The translations under genes were made by a program, and so were the position numbers. Of a stretch of 64,000 nt of DNA, positions 1 to 13,300 are shown piece by piece. The notes under the pieces are model-generated. The model saw nothing but the letters and a program-made list of their open reading frames with translations, was not told the DNA's origin and did no database searches. How positions within the stretch are numbered: the first letter of the stretch is position 1; each line of letters begins with the position of its first letter. Source of the DNA: Meghimatium bilineatum (Eukaryota > Mollusca > Gastropoda > Stylommatophora > Philomycidae); the NCBI GenBank assembly GCA_034231615.1, contig CM067302.1, positions 10,489,731-10,553,730 on the forward strand, given 5' to 3'.

Positions 1-328
1 ATCATGTGACGGTGTTCATACAATCATGTGACGGTGTTCATATAATCATGTGACGGTGTTCATACAATCATGTGACGGTGTTCATACAATCATGTGACCG
101 TATTCATACAATCATGTGACGGTGTTCATACAATCATGTGATGGTGTTCATACAATCATGTGATGGTGTTCATACAATCATGTGACGGTGTTCATACAAT
201 CATGTGACGGTGTTCATACAATCATGTGATGGTGTTCATACAATCATGTGACGGTGTTCATACAATCATGTGACGGTGTTCATACAATCATGTGATGGTG
301 TTCATACAATCATGTGACGGTGTTCATA
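1..328. repeat. Minisatellite, 22-bp unit, about 15 copies
   Basis: Unit begins atcatgtgacggtgttcata; the window starts inside the array. Four copies have tgatgg in place of tgacgg, a CpG to TpG change. Confidence 0.95.
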
Positions 329-754
329 TTCTTGAATCGTGATGACATAACACGTATTGCTACATGTATTCATTCACGGATCTCTAGACACAAGGATATT
401 CTAAATGATTAACCACGTCACGATAACAGTTGTTATAGACAAACGTTGCTGGAAGCGCACTACATTTTCCAGATATACTTGTGAAAATTGTCTCAAAGAC
501 GCTATAATCCGTTTCACTAGTTTTCATCTGGAACGCGCAAAAAAAAATGTTATAATTCTAATACTGTAGTATAGCACAGGAAATGTAGTCAATGTTTGTT
601 TATAACTGAGATGAGCAACCTTTCTGAGGTTGCCGGGCCGGATTGAACTTGGTGCGTGCGATATATAGTACATTTTTAATTTAGGCCTTTCAATCTCCAA
701 GAATTGTTTGTAGCACTGGCACCAAAGCATATATTACTTCTTGGTAATCTTCTC
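329..754. other. Unique AT-rich stretch without a recognised gene
   Basis: No exon with splice sites in the symporter frame was found here; only a short open frame without recognisable similarity. It is probably symporter intron or upstream DNA. Confidence 0.4.
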
Positions 755-1020
755 CTGTGATCGTTCTCAAACTCCTGCAGATTAGCAGGATGTAGTCCGG
801 AGACTTAAATGCAATGTGTCATGGTTTATAGTTAAGCTGTGATATCCGCGCCTTTCGGCTTGACACGTCCGACTAAGCAGGTTTTATGTGTCACTTCGGC
901 CTTATTTGGAATGTGACAGCCAACTCCATCCCATAACCTCCTTAGTCGCCTCTTAAGATATGCATGAAAGGTGTAAACAGTTTCTTTGCTCTCCTTTCCG
1001 GTTCCGGCAGCATAAGCGCG
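755..1020 (-). mobile_element. Dispersed repeat family A (SINE-like), copy 1
   Basis: Shares blocks with 21468-21745, 28342-28450, 28905-29150 and 61595-61862: gttctcaaactcctgcagat, tgtagtccgg, cgcctttcggcttgacac, and a final ctttgctctcctttccgg. In the opposite orientation it ends in a GAA-rich tail, so the element reads on the minus strand here. Copies are 5-20% diverged by eye. Confidence 0.7.
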
Positions 1021-1150
1021 ACTTATGTCTGGGCGGACTAAAGTTGACCTGCAGGCCGTATTCTGTCCACAATTATTTCAAACCAACTCTTAAAATTACG
1101 TCGCAAATCTTCTAGTATATCCTTGTATCTAGATATCCTTGCTTCACTGT

Positions 1151-1219
1151 GGTCAGTTCATTTTGTTATATCTGGTCAGTTCATTTTGTTATATCTGGTC
1201 AGTTCATTTTGTTATATCT
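1151..1219. repeat. Minisatellite, 23-bp unit, 3 copies
   Basis: Unit ggtcagttcattttgttata plus tct; it ends 14 bp before exon 1 and its T-rich units supply the polypyrimidine-like region of the acceptor. Confidence 0.9.
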
Positions 1220-1233
1220 TGGAACTGTTACAG

Positions 1234-1314
1234 GGAGGTATGAAAGCTGTCATCTGGACAGATGTGTTCCAAGGCTTCGTGATGCTGGCTGGTATTTTAA
1301 CAATTGTTGTTCAG
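1234..1314 (+). CDS. SLC5 symporter exon 1 of window
   Basis: Acceptor ...actgttacag, donor CAG|GTGAGT; 81 nt, phase 0 to 0, 27 residues starting GGMKAVIWTDVFQGFVMLAG and ending in a hydrophobic stretch plus Q. GG-K-AV-WTDVFQ is a hallmark of the SLC5A5/6/8/12 branch, near transmembrane segments 5-6. A 23-bp repeat in three copies (1151-1219) ends 14 bp before the exon. The preceding coding exon is not in the window. Confidence 0.92.
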
Positions 1315-4300
1315 GTGAGTCAGTCCCTAAACTCGAATGTTAGTCACTGAGTATCACCTTACTGTCCATTAGGTTCTATTCTACTATGTTCTATCTCACT
1401 GTCTGTGTAGTTCTATTCTACTTGGTTCTATCTCACTGTCTGTGCAGTTCTATTCTACTTGGTTCTATTTCACTGTCTGTGTAGTTCTATTCTACCTGGT
1501 TCTACTTTACTCTCTTTGCATGTCTATTCTACCAGGTTCTACCTTAATGTCTGTGTACTTCCCTTCTACCGGCTTCTACCTTACTGTCGTGTACTTTTAT
1601 TCTAATTTGTTTCGGAACAGGAAACAAATTTCACCACTTTATTCAGCTAATTTTTCAATTACTTCCTTATTTCTTAGACTTTTTTAATCTTGCTCGCATT
1701 TTGCTTTTCTTTTTCATTTTCTTTTGTCTGCATGTACATATTCTAATGTAGAAAGTTCGTTAAGTCTATCATGTACATATTCTAATGTAGACAGTAGTTA
1801 AGTCTATCATGTACATATTCTAATGTAGACATTTCGTTAAGTCTATCATGTACATATTCTAATGTAGACAGTTGGTTAAGTCTATCATGTACATATTCTA
1901 ATGTAGACAGTTGGTTAAGTCTATCATGTACATATTCTAATGTAGACAGTTGGTTAAGTCTATAGTGTACATATTCTAATGTAGACAGTTGGTTAAGTCT
2001 ATCGTGTACATATTCTAATGTAGACAGTTGGTTAAGTCTATCATGTACATATTTTAATGTAGACAGTTGGTTAAGTCTATCATGTACATATTCTAATGTA
2101 GACAGTTGGTTAAGTCTATCATGTACATATTCTAATGTAGACAGTTGGTTAAGTCTATAGTGTACATATTCTAATGTAGACAGTTGGTTAAGTCTATCGT
2201 GTACATATTCTAATGTAGACAGTTGGTTAAGTCTATCATGTACATATTTTAATGTAGACAGTTGGTTAAGTCTATCATGTACATATTATAATGTAGACAG
2301 TTGGTTAAGTCTATCATGTACATATTCTAATGTAGACAGTTCGTTAAATCTATCATGTACATATTCTAATGTAGACAGTTCGTTAAATCTATCATGTACA
2401 TATTCTAATGTAGACAGTTGGTTAAGTCTATCATGTACATATTCTAATGTAGACAGTAGTTAAGTCTATCATGTACATATTCTAATGTAGACAGTAGTTA
2501 AGTCTATCATCTACATATTCTAATGTAGACAGTTCGTTAAATCTATCATGTACATATTCTAATGTAGACAGTTCGTTAAGTCTATCATGCACATATTCTA
2601 ATGTAGACAGTAGTTAAGTCTATCATGTACATATTCTAATGTAGACAGTTCCTTAAGTCTATCATCTACATATTCTAATGTAGACAGTTGGTTAAGTCTA
2701 TCATGTACATATTTTAATGTAGACAGTTGGTTAAGTCTATCATGTACATATTCTAATGTAGACAGTTGGTTAAGTCTATTATGTACATATTCTAATGTAG
2801 ACAGTTCGTTAAATCTATCATGTACATATTCTAATGTAGACAGTTCGTTAAATCTATCATGTACATATTCTAATGTAGACAGTTCTTTAAGTCTATCATG
2901 TACATATTCTAATGTAGACAGTAGTTAAGTCTATCATGTACATATTCTAATGTAGACAGTAGTTAAGTCTATCATCTACATATTCTAATGTAGACAGTTC
3001 GTTAAATCTATCATGTACATATTCTAATGTAGACAGTTCGTTAAGTCTATCATGCACTAATTCTAATGTAGACAGTAGTTAAGTCTATCATGTACATATT
3101 CTAATGTAGACAGTTCGTTAAGTCTATCATCTACATATTCTAATGTAGACAGTTCGTTAAGTCTATAATCTACATATTCTAATGTAGACAGTTTGTTAAG
3201 TCTATCATGTACATATTCTAATGTAGACAGTTCGTTAAATCTATCATGTACATATTCTAATGTAGACATTTCGTGAAGTTTATCATGTGCATATTCTAAT
3301 GTAGACAGTAGTTAAGTCTATCATGTACATATTCTAATGTAGACAGTAGTTAAGTCTATCATGTACATATTATAATGTAGACAGTTCGTTAAGTCTATCA
3401 TGTACATATTCTAATGTAGACAGTTCGTTAAGTCTATCATGTACATATTCTAATGTAGACAGTAGTTAAGTCTATCATGTACATATTCTAATGTAGACAG
3501 TTGGTTAAGTCTATCATGTACATATTCTAATGTAGACAGTTGGTTAAGTCTATCATGTACATATTCTAATGTAGACAGTTGGTTAAGTCTATCGTGTACA
3601 TATTCTAATGTAGACAGTTGGCTAAGTCTATCATGTACATATTCTAATGTAGACAGTTGGCTAAGTCTATCATGTACATATTCTAATGTAGACAGTTTGC
3701 TAAGTCTATCATGTACATATTCTAATGTAGACAGTTGGCTAAGTCTATCATGTACATATTCTAATGTAGACAGTTGGCTAAGTCTATCATGTACATATTC
3801 TAATGTAGACAGTTGGCTAAGTCTATCATGTACATATTCTAATGTAGACAGTTGGTTAATTCTATCGTGTACATATGTGAATATAGATAGTTAGTTAGCT
3901 TTACATATAATTAGTACACATCCAAATATAGAAAGATTGTTATATGTAATCTGATGTGTACATGTTATAATGTAGATCATTTGTTAGTGTGTATTGGGCA
4001 CAGTCGAGCACATGTTGTCATTATTCCTACATTCAGTCTTTGTCTATACAAAATGTAGATATTTGTTGACACGAAATGTAGATATTTGTTGACACAAAAT
4101 TTCGATATTTGTTGACACGAAATGTAGATATTTGTTGACACAAAATTTCAATATTTGTTGACACGAAATGTAGATATTTGTTGACACAAAATTTCTATAT
4201 TTGTTGACACGAAATGTAGATATTTGTTGACACGAAATGTCGATATTTGTTGACACAAAATGTAGATATTTGTTGACACAATTAAGTAGGTCTACATGTT

Positions 4301-7300
4301 TACATTAGGGTATTGTAAAAGTCGGAAGTTTGGAACGTGTCTGGACCATCAATGAAAAGTGGGAGAGGATCAAATTTTTCAAGTATGTTGTTTACCTATC
4401 TGTTTGTGTGTATACATGTGGTTGTGTGTATACATGTGGTTGTCTGTATACATGTGGTTGTGTGTATACATGTGTATGTATGTAAAGATTTGTTTGTTTG
4501 TATAGATGTGTTTTTGAATGTGTGTGTGGATAGGTGGATGTGTTTGCATATATGGTTTGTAAGTAAATGTTTAAACAAATTCAAAAATGGTTAAATAGCA
4601 ATTTCATATTGAACAATACACAGGATCAACGTTTCAACTAAAATATCTTTATCAATATATTTTACTTCAACCTCCCGGATCACACAATTTTTTAATATAG
4701 GGTCTATATTGATTTTTTTAAGATTTACTGTTATGGGTGTTGTTAATGTTTCTATAGTTGGTTCACCATATGGTCATGTCGATTTTCTGTAGGTATTTAT
4801 TTGTTGGATAGAAATTCAAGTCAAACAAGCAAGTGAGAGAAGACACCAAACAGCGATATGTTTCTACAACAACAAGAAGAACACGATGGACCTATATCTG
4901 ACATGTACTTAGAATTAATGAAAACAGACTGTCACTACAAGCATTTAAATGGGTACCAGATGGTAACAACGAGGAAGACAAAGAAAGACTATTAACAGAA
5001 CAACCATCAAAGAGGGTATGACTATGTGTCTCAACAACCATCAAAGAGGGTATGACTATGTGTCTCAACAACCATCAAAGAGGGTATGACTATGTGTCTC
5101 AACAACCATCAAAGAGGGTATGACTATGTGTCTCAACAACCATCAAAGAGGGTATGACTATGTGTCTCAACAACCATCAAAGAGAGTATGACTATGTGTC
5201 TCAACAACCATCAAAGAGGGTATGACTGTGTGTCTCAACAACCATCAAAGAGAGTATGACTATGTGTCTCAACAACCATCAAAGAGGGTATGACTATGTG
5301 TCTCAACAACCATCAAAGAGGGCAGGACTATGTGTCTCAACAACCATCAAAGAGGGTATGACTATGTGTCTCAACAATCATCAATGAGAGTATGACTATG
5401 TGTCTCAACAACCATCAAAGAGGGTATGACTATGTGTCTCAACAACCATCAAAGAGAGTATGACTATGTGTCTCAACAACCATCAAAGAGAGTATGACTA
5501 TGTGTCTCAACAACCATCAAAGAGAGTATGACTATGTGTCTCAACAACCATCAAAGAGAGTATGACTATGTGTCTCAACAACCATCAAAGAGGGTATGAC
5601 TATGTGTCTCAACAATCATCAATGAGAGTATGACTATGTGTCTAAACAACCATCAAAGAGGGTATGACTATGTGTCTCAACAACCATCAAAGAGGGTATG
5701 ACTATGTGTCTCAACAACCATCAAAGAGAGTATGACTATGTGTCTCAACAACCATCAAAGAGAGTATGACTATGTGTCTCAACAATCATCAAAGAGAGTA
5801 TGACTATGTGTCTCAACAATCATCAATGAGAGTATGACTATGTGTCTCAACAACCATCAAAGAGGGTATGACTATGTGTCTCAACAACCATCAAAGAGAG
5901 TATGACTATGTGTCTCAACAACCATCAAAGAGAGTATGACTATGTGTCTCAACAACCATCAAAGAGGGTATGACTATGTGTCTCAACAATCATCAATGAG
6001 AGTATGACTATGTGTCTCAACAACCATCAAAGAGGGTATGACTATGTGTCTCAACAACCATCAAAGAGGGTATGACTATGTGTCTCAACAACCATCAAAG
6101 AGAGTATGACTATGTGTCTCAACAACCATCAAAGAGAGTATGACTATGTGTCTCAACAATCATCAAAGAGAGTATGACTATGTGTCTCAACAACCATCAA
6201 TGAGAGTATGACTATGTGTCTCAACAACCATCAAAGAGGGTATGACTATGTGTCTCAACAACCATCAAAGAGAGTATGACTATGTGTCTCAACAACCATC
6301 AAAGAGGGTATGACTATGTGTCTCAACAATCATCAATGAGAGTATGACTATGTGTCTCAACAACCATCAAAGAGGGTATGACTATGTGTCTCAACAACCA
6401 TCAAAGAGGGTATGACTATGTGTCTCAACAACCATCAAAGAGAGTATGACTATGTGTCTCAACAACCATCAAAGAGAGTATGACTATGTGTCTCAACAAT
6501 CATCAAAGAGAGTATGACTATGTGTCTCAACAACCATCAATGAGAGTATGACTATGTGTCTCAACAACCATCAAAGAGGGTATGACTATGTGTCTCAACA
6601 ACCATCAAAGAGAGTATGACTATGTGTCTCAACAACCATCAAAGAGAGTATGACTATGTGTCTCAACAACCATCAAAGAGGGTATGACTATGTGTCTCAA
6701 CAACCATCAAAGAGAGTATGACTATGTGTCTCAACAACCATCAAAGAGGGTATGACTGTGTGTCTCAACAACCATCAAAGAGGGTATGACTATGTGTCTC
6801 AACAACCATCAAAGAGGGTATGACTATGTGTCTCAACAACTTACAAATATTACACAGAGTATCAGTACATCGCTCAAACTGGAGAGCTCTGGTGTCTGCA
6901 CTATGTACTGTGTTCAGCGCTGAAGGAACATCGATCGACAGAGACAAGCAGACAGAAATGCAGGCAGACAGACATACAGACATAGAGTGAGAGAGGGAGA
7001 GATGTACCCCTACTGCTTTATACCGTTCTCGAATATACTATTACTATCCTCCTCCCCCCCCTTCCTAGCACTTCATCTGTAATACTTGTACTTCCCTGTG
7101 TGTAAGTGACTTCATGTCACAGTGCTGCACACCGCTGAGGGTTTAAGTCTTCTCTATACAAAATAACGCGATGGATAAATCCCTCCAACTATCACCACAC
7201 ACATTTCATAAAAGGTTATAAGAGCTTTATTGCTCTATGTTCTTATTGAAAAAATATTCATTAGTATGATTACGATTATAATGACAAGTTCGGCTGGTCT

Positions 7301-10300
7301 AGTCGTCCCCGATAACAGAGCATCGCTGGAGAATCCTAGGACTGGAACATCGCAGGAGAATCCTAGTATTGGAACATCGCAGGAGAATCCTAGTATTGGA
7401 ACATCGCAGGAGAATCCTAGTATTGGAACATCGCTGGAGAATCCTAGGACTGGAACATCGCAGGAGAATCCTAGTATTGGAACATCGCTGGAGAATCCTA
7501 GGACTGGAACATCGCAGGAGAATCCTAGTATTGGAACATCGCAGGAAGACCCCAGGATTATGGCATCGAAGGAAAGACTCAGGATTAGAGTATCGCAGGA
7601 AGTATGAGAGCATCGGAGGCTACCCCATGATTATAGCATCGCTGGAAGACCCCCTGATTATAGCATCGCTGGAAGACCCCCTGATTATAGCATCGCTGGA
7701 AGACCCCCTGATTATAGCATCGCTGGAAGACCCCCTGATTATAGCATCGCTGGAAGACCCCCTGATTATAGCATCGCTGGAAGACCCCCTGATTATAGCA
7801 TCGCTGGAAGACCCCCTGATTATAGCATCGCTGGAAGACCCCCTGATTATAGCATCGCTGGAAGACCCCCTGATTATAGCATCGCTGGAAGACCCCCTGA
7901 TTATAGCATCGCTGGAAGACCCCCTGATTATAGCATCGCTGGAAGACCCCCTGATTATAGCATCGCTGGAAGACCCCCCTGATTATAGGAAAGAAATACG
8001 ACACAAACTATGAAACAAAATCCCTAATATACAATAGGATATAATAGTTATATTGCTCGTAATGGTTATGTGCCTAAACATAATAACTAAATAACATAAC
8101 CCAAGTCATGTGCCATCATCATTACGCAATGATTATGTAATGACGCAATGATTGTGTAATGACGCAATGATTGTGTAATGACGCAGTGATTGTGTAATGA
8201 CGATTAACTGCAACGCAGCTACAACACTTCTGTTTGATTTGGTATACGATGACCACTTCACAATGTTCCCCTCCCACACGTATCTCTGCCTGCCTACCTG
8301 TTGCTCACCTCCACACAAATCTACTTTGTCTACCTCACGATGTTTCCCTCCCACTTGTATCTCTGCCTACCTGTTGCTCATATCCCCTCAAATCTACTTT
8401 GTCTACCTCACGATGTTTCCCTCCCATTCGTATCTCTGCCTACCTGTTGCTTGCCTCCCATCAACTCTACCCACATATAATGTCTTCAACTAGGTGGCAT
8501 GTCATTTTGTTAAAAGTATCCAAATATTTGATTTGCTTGAGTTTTGTTGCCTCTAACGTTCTTCCATCAATAGCAATGACGTAAAACACAACCTATGATA
8601 GTTTTCATATGAACGCACAAACTCTCTAACTATTGGGTACGGGTATCAAAAATAAGAGATAACAGTATACGCGACAGGATAAAACCAACGTTTCATCCAC
8701 AAGGTCTTTATTAAGAAAATATAACAGTGATTGTCTTTCATTGGAAGTGTTGTGAGAACCCTTTAAACAGTGATTGTCTTTCATTGGAAGTGTTGTGAGA
8801 ACCCTTTAAACAGTGATTGTCTTTCATTGGCAGTGTTGTGAGAACCCTTTAAACAGTGATTGTCTTTCATTGGCAGTGTTGTGAGAACCCTTTAAACAGT
8901 GATTGTCTTTCATTGGAAGTGTTGTGAGAACCCTTTAAACAGTGATTGTCTTTCATTGGAAGTGTTGTGAGAACCCTTTAAACAGTGATTGTCTTTCATT
9001 GGCAGTGTTGTGAGAACCCTTTAAACAGTGATTGTCTTTCATTGGAAGTGTTGTGAGAACCCTTTAAACAGTGATTGTCTTTCATTGGAAGTGTTGTGAG
9101 AACCCTTTAAACAGTGATTGTCTTTCATTGGCAGTGTTGTGAGAACCCTTTAAACAGTGATTGTCTTTCATTGGAAGTGTTGTGAGAACCCTTTAAACAG
9201 TGATTGTCTTTCATTGGAAGTGTTGTGAGAACCCTTTAAACAGTGATTGTCTTTCATTGGAAGTGTTGTGAGAACCCTTTAAACAGTGATTGTCTTTCAT
9301 TGGCAGTGTTGTGAGAACCCTTTAAACAGTGATTGTCTTTCATTGGCAGTGTTGTGAGAACCCTTTAAACAGTGATTGTCTTTCATTGGCAGTGTTGTGA
9401 GAACCCTTTAAACAGTGATTGTCTTTCATTGGCAGTGTTGTGAGAACCCTTTAAACAGTGATTGTCTTTCATTGGAAGTGTTGTGAGAACCCTTTAAACA
9501 GTGATTGTCTTTCATTGGCAGTGTTGTGAGAACCCTTTATTTTCTTCTCTTTTCATGAAGTTGTCCCTATTCTTTTATATACCCTCATCAATTCTGTATT
9601 CTATTTGTTTATTCATTTGTCATGTTTCTGCGCAATACATAGATGTATCATTTTATATTTCGCATTTTAGTATGCTTGTGATGAGTTTAGTTGTTAATAT
9701 TTTCTTTGTTTCCATGAAATGGCATGCGACATGTTTATTGTCCATCTTTCAGTTTCGACCCTGATCCAACAGTGCGTCATACCTTCTGGAACCTAGTCCT
9801 AGGCTCAGCCATTGGTAGCATGGGAACATACGGTATCAATCAAGCTAGCGTGCAGCGATACAGCAGCCTTCCTTCACTTAGTAAAGCTAGAATGTAAGTC
9901 TGCTCATGTGTGCGTGTGTCTGTATGTTAAGTGTATTCATGTGTGCGTGTGTATGTATGTTAAGTGTATTCATGTGTGCGTGTGTCTGTATGTTAAGTGT
10001 ATTCATGTGTGCTTGTGTCTGTATGTTAAGTGTATTCATGTGTGCTTGTGTCTGTATGTTAAGTGTATTCATGTGTGCTTGTGTCAGTATGTTAAGTGTA
10101 TTCATGTGTGCGTGTGTCTGTATGTTAAGTGTATTCATGTGTGCGTGTGTCTGTATGTTAAGTGTATTCATGTGTGAATGTGTCTGTATGTTAAGTGTAT
10201 TCATGTGTGAATGTGTCTGTATGTTAAGTGTATTCATGTGTGCGTGTGTCTGTATGTTAAGTGTATTCATGTGTGAATGTGTCTGTATGTTAAGTGTATT

Positions 10301-13300
10301 CATGTGTGAATGTGTCTGTATGTTAAGTGTATTCATGTGTGCGTGTTTCTGTATGTTAGGGACTTCACTACTAAACTAAAACCAACAGATACAATGGTTT
10401 GGTCATCTGGAAAGAATGCCGTGTGGTTCATTAGTTTATAAAGCATATATGAAGAGAGGAGAAGCAGAAAGAAGAACCAGGGGTAGACCTAGATTACGCT
10501 GGATCGACAACATCAAAGAGACATTACACGAACACCAAATAACATTTTCTGAAGCTGCCAGAAAAGCGAGAACAAGAACATTGTATCTCCCTCGACACCC
10601 ATAAAGGGTAAAAGAGGAAGGAAAGAAGAAGAAGAAGTTGTACTGAATATACAGGTATTTTTAACTGAATATACAGGTATTTTGTACTGAATATACAGGT
10701 ATGTTGTATTTAATATACAGGTCTGTTTTACTTAATATCATCGGAGTGACAGTATTATTTCTCTCGACATGTCTGGCTGGTGTAGTTCTGTTTGCTTACT
10801 ATGCGGACAAGGGTTGTGATCCATTAGCTCTGAATCTCGTGGATAATTCTAATCAGGTACTGGTAATCATCCACACATCGTAACTTAAATTCACGATTCG
10901 ACTAAACTTATTTCACTATTTCACTTATTTCACTAACAACGTTATTTCACTAGCAAAACGTAATTCACTAATAAACGTATTTAACTACTGAACTTATTTT
11001 ATTAATAAACTTATTTCACTAATAAACATATTTCACTAATAAACTTATTTCACTAATAAACTTATTTCACTAATAAACTTATTTCATTAATCAACTTATT
11101 TTAGTCAAGTACGGAAGAACGCGTGTTCAATAATTGCTAGGCGATTTGGTGCCGTTGAACGGACTGGTTCAATTCCCGTTAGTCTCAAGAATTTTTTTAT
11201 TTATTTCACTAATAAACTTATTTCACTAATAAACTTGTTTCACTATTCAACGTATTTCACTACTCAACTTATTTCCTTATTCTGTTACTGAACTGATACG
11301 GTAGCTGATGTCTAGTTTAATTTTTATTTGAATTATGTATTTCAGGGCTGCCTGTCTAGTTTAGCATCTGTTTGAGTTATGTTTGCCATTATATAACAAA
11401 AATGTGTTTAGTTTCGTTCGTATTTTTATCTTTTGCAGTTAATTCCATATTTTGTAATGGAGACATTAAGTTATCCTGGTGTACCAGGACTATTTGTTTC
11501 ATGCCTTTTCTCGGGAGCACTGAGGTGAGCACTTGTTAACACATTCATTTAGTAGAACATACTTTTTAGAACATTCATATAGTAGAAATATAGTTATTAG
11601 AACATTCATATAGTAGAATATAGTTATTAGAACATTCATATAGTAGAATATAGTTATTAGAACATTCATATAGTAGAATATAGTTATTAGAACATTCATA
11701 TAGTAGAATATAGTTATTAGAACATTCATATAGTAGAATATAGTTATTAGAACATTCATATAGTAGAATATAGTTATTAGAACATTCATATAGTAGAATA
11801 TAGTTTTTAGAACATTCATATAGTAGAATATAGTTATTAGAACATACAGATTATCCTATTATATAATGAACAATATAAATCGTTTTTTAAATAGTTTTAA
11901 CTCGTCTAATCTCATTAAGTTATAGCTCGTCTAATCTCATTAAGTTATAGCTCGTGTAATCTCATTGTTATAACTTGTATAATCTCATTAAGTTATAGCT
12001 CGTCTAATCTCATTAAGTTATAGCTTGTTTAATCATACTAAGTTATAGCTCGTCTCACCTCATTAAGTTATAGCTCGTGTAATCTCATTAAGTTATAGCT
12101 TGTCTAATCTCATTAAGTTATAGCTCATATAATCTCATTAAGTTATAACTCGTCCAATCTCATTAAGTTATAGCTCGTCTAATTTCAATAAGTTATAACT
12201 AGTCTAATCTCATAAAGTCGCAACTCGACTAACAAACAAACTCATTTCTCCTTAACTTCTCTACGCCTAGCATTATTCTCACTCTTAGAATCTCACTTAA
12301 TCCTGGCACAATCTTCAGTTTTCATGTCAAGTTTACTTACGTTTTATCACCTGCCAGTTCCTTGTCGTCATCCCTGAATGCCTTAGCTGCTATCACCTGG
12401 GAGGATGTTCTGAAGCCTCGATATGATCAACTCTGGTCTGAATCACGAAAGACGAATGTAACCAAAATAATGGGTAAAAATATAATCTATTTATTCTAGT
12501 CATGTATTGATTTTACAAAACTATTGTGAAAACTACAGTTTGACGATAATGATGACATTCTCCCTTCAGCTGTGAGCAGGTGAGAAGACAAAATTACTAC
12601 TTTTTAGATTGAAGGTGGGGGCATAAAGAAGAATATCATTTAGAAGATAAATTTACTGTCTTTGAGATAGAAAAGAATTTAGAAAATAAATTATCACTTT
12701 TGAGATTTGGATATAGAGGATAGATTTACCACATTTGAGATTGGGGTATAAGGGAAGAAGAGAATTTAAAAGACAGAATTAGCACAATTGTGATGCTGGC
12801 ATAGAAAAGAATTTACAGTACAAGTAGGCGCCACCATATAGTCGAGTAATTTCCCTTGTCATTGTTTGTAAATTTCATGTTCATCATTTAATAATTCAAA
12901 TATTTATTTATTTTAGGGTTTGGGCTAGTGTTATGATAGCTGTGCATTACATAATTAACCCTAACCCTAACCCAAAATAAATAAATATTTCAATTATTAA
13001 AAGATGAACATGGGAATTTACAAACAATGACAAGGGAAATAACTCGACTATGTGGTAGCGTCTACTTGTACTATACCGAAGAGAAAAGGAAACGTCGTTG
13101 AACAAGGGATTAAGATAGAAATAGACGTGAAACATGAAGAATTTAACAAATTTCAGTTTATCAGAGTGTACAATCAAGGCAAGAGACAGGAAGTATTAAA
13201 ATTTCCTTGTTGCAAATCTTCGCCGCAGTAATGTCCCTTGATCCGATTTGAACTGTGCATGTGTATACGTGTGCACATATGTATAGTTAGTTACACGCGT

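Noticed and set aside
1..3895. CRISPR-like arrays (regular repeats)
   Set aside because: Repeats are directly contiguous with no unique spacers, in a eukaryotic intron; they are minisatellites.
7369..8013. 214-codon frame of ASLEDPLII repeats and the overlapping NPSIGTSQE frame
   Set aside because: Repeat artefacts of the 27-bp array inside symporter intron 2; frames are open on both strands.
9812..10379. Frames through the 33-bp array, including one that joins exon 3 to the repeat
   Set aside because: The exon ends at a strong donor (AAT|GTAAGT at 9893) and the next exon continues the family sequence; the read-through is intronic.
11106..11194. Functional tRNA gene
   Set aside because: Only a B-box-like word is convincing; no acceptor stem or anticodon arm could be folded.
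12955..12972. Telomere (CCCTAA repeats)
   Set aside because: Only about three units, in the centre of a foldback element and far from any chromosome end in this context.
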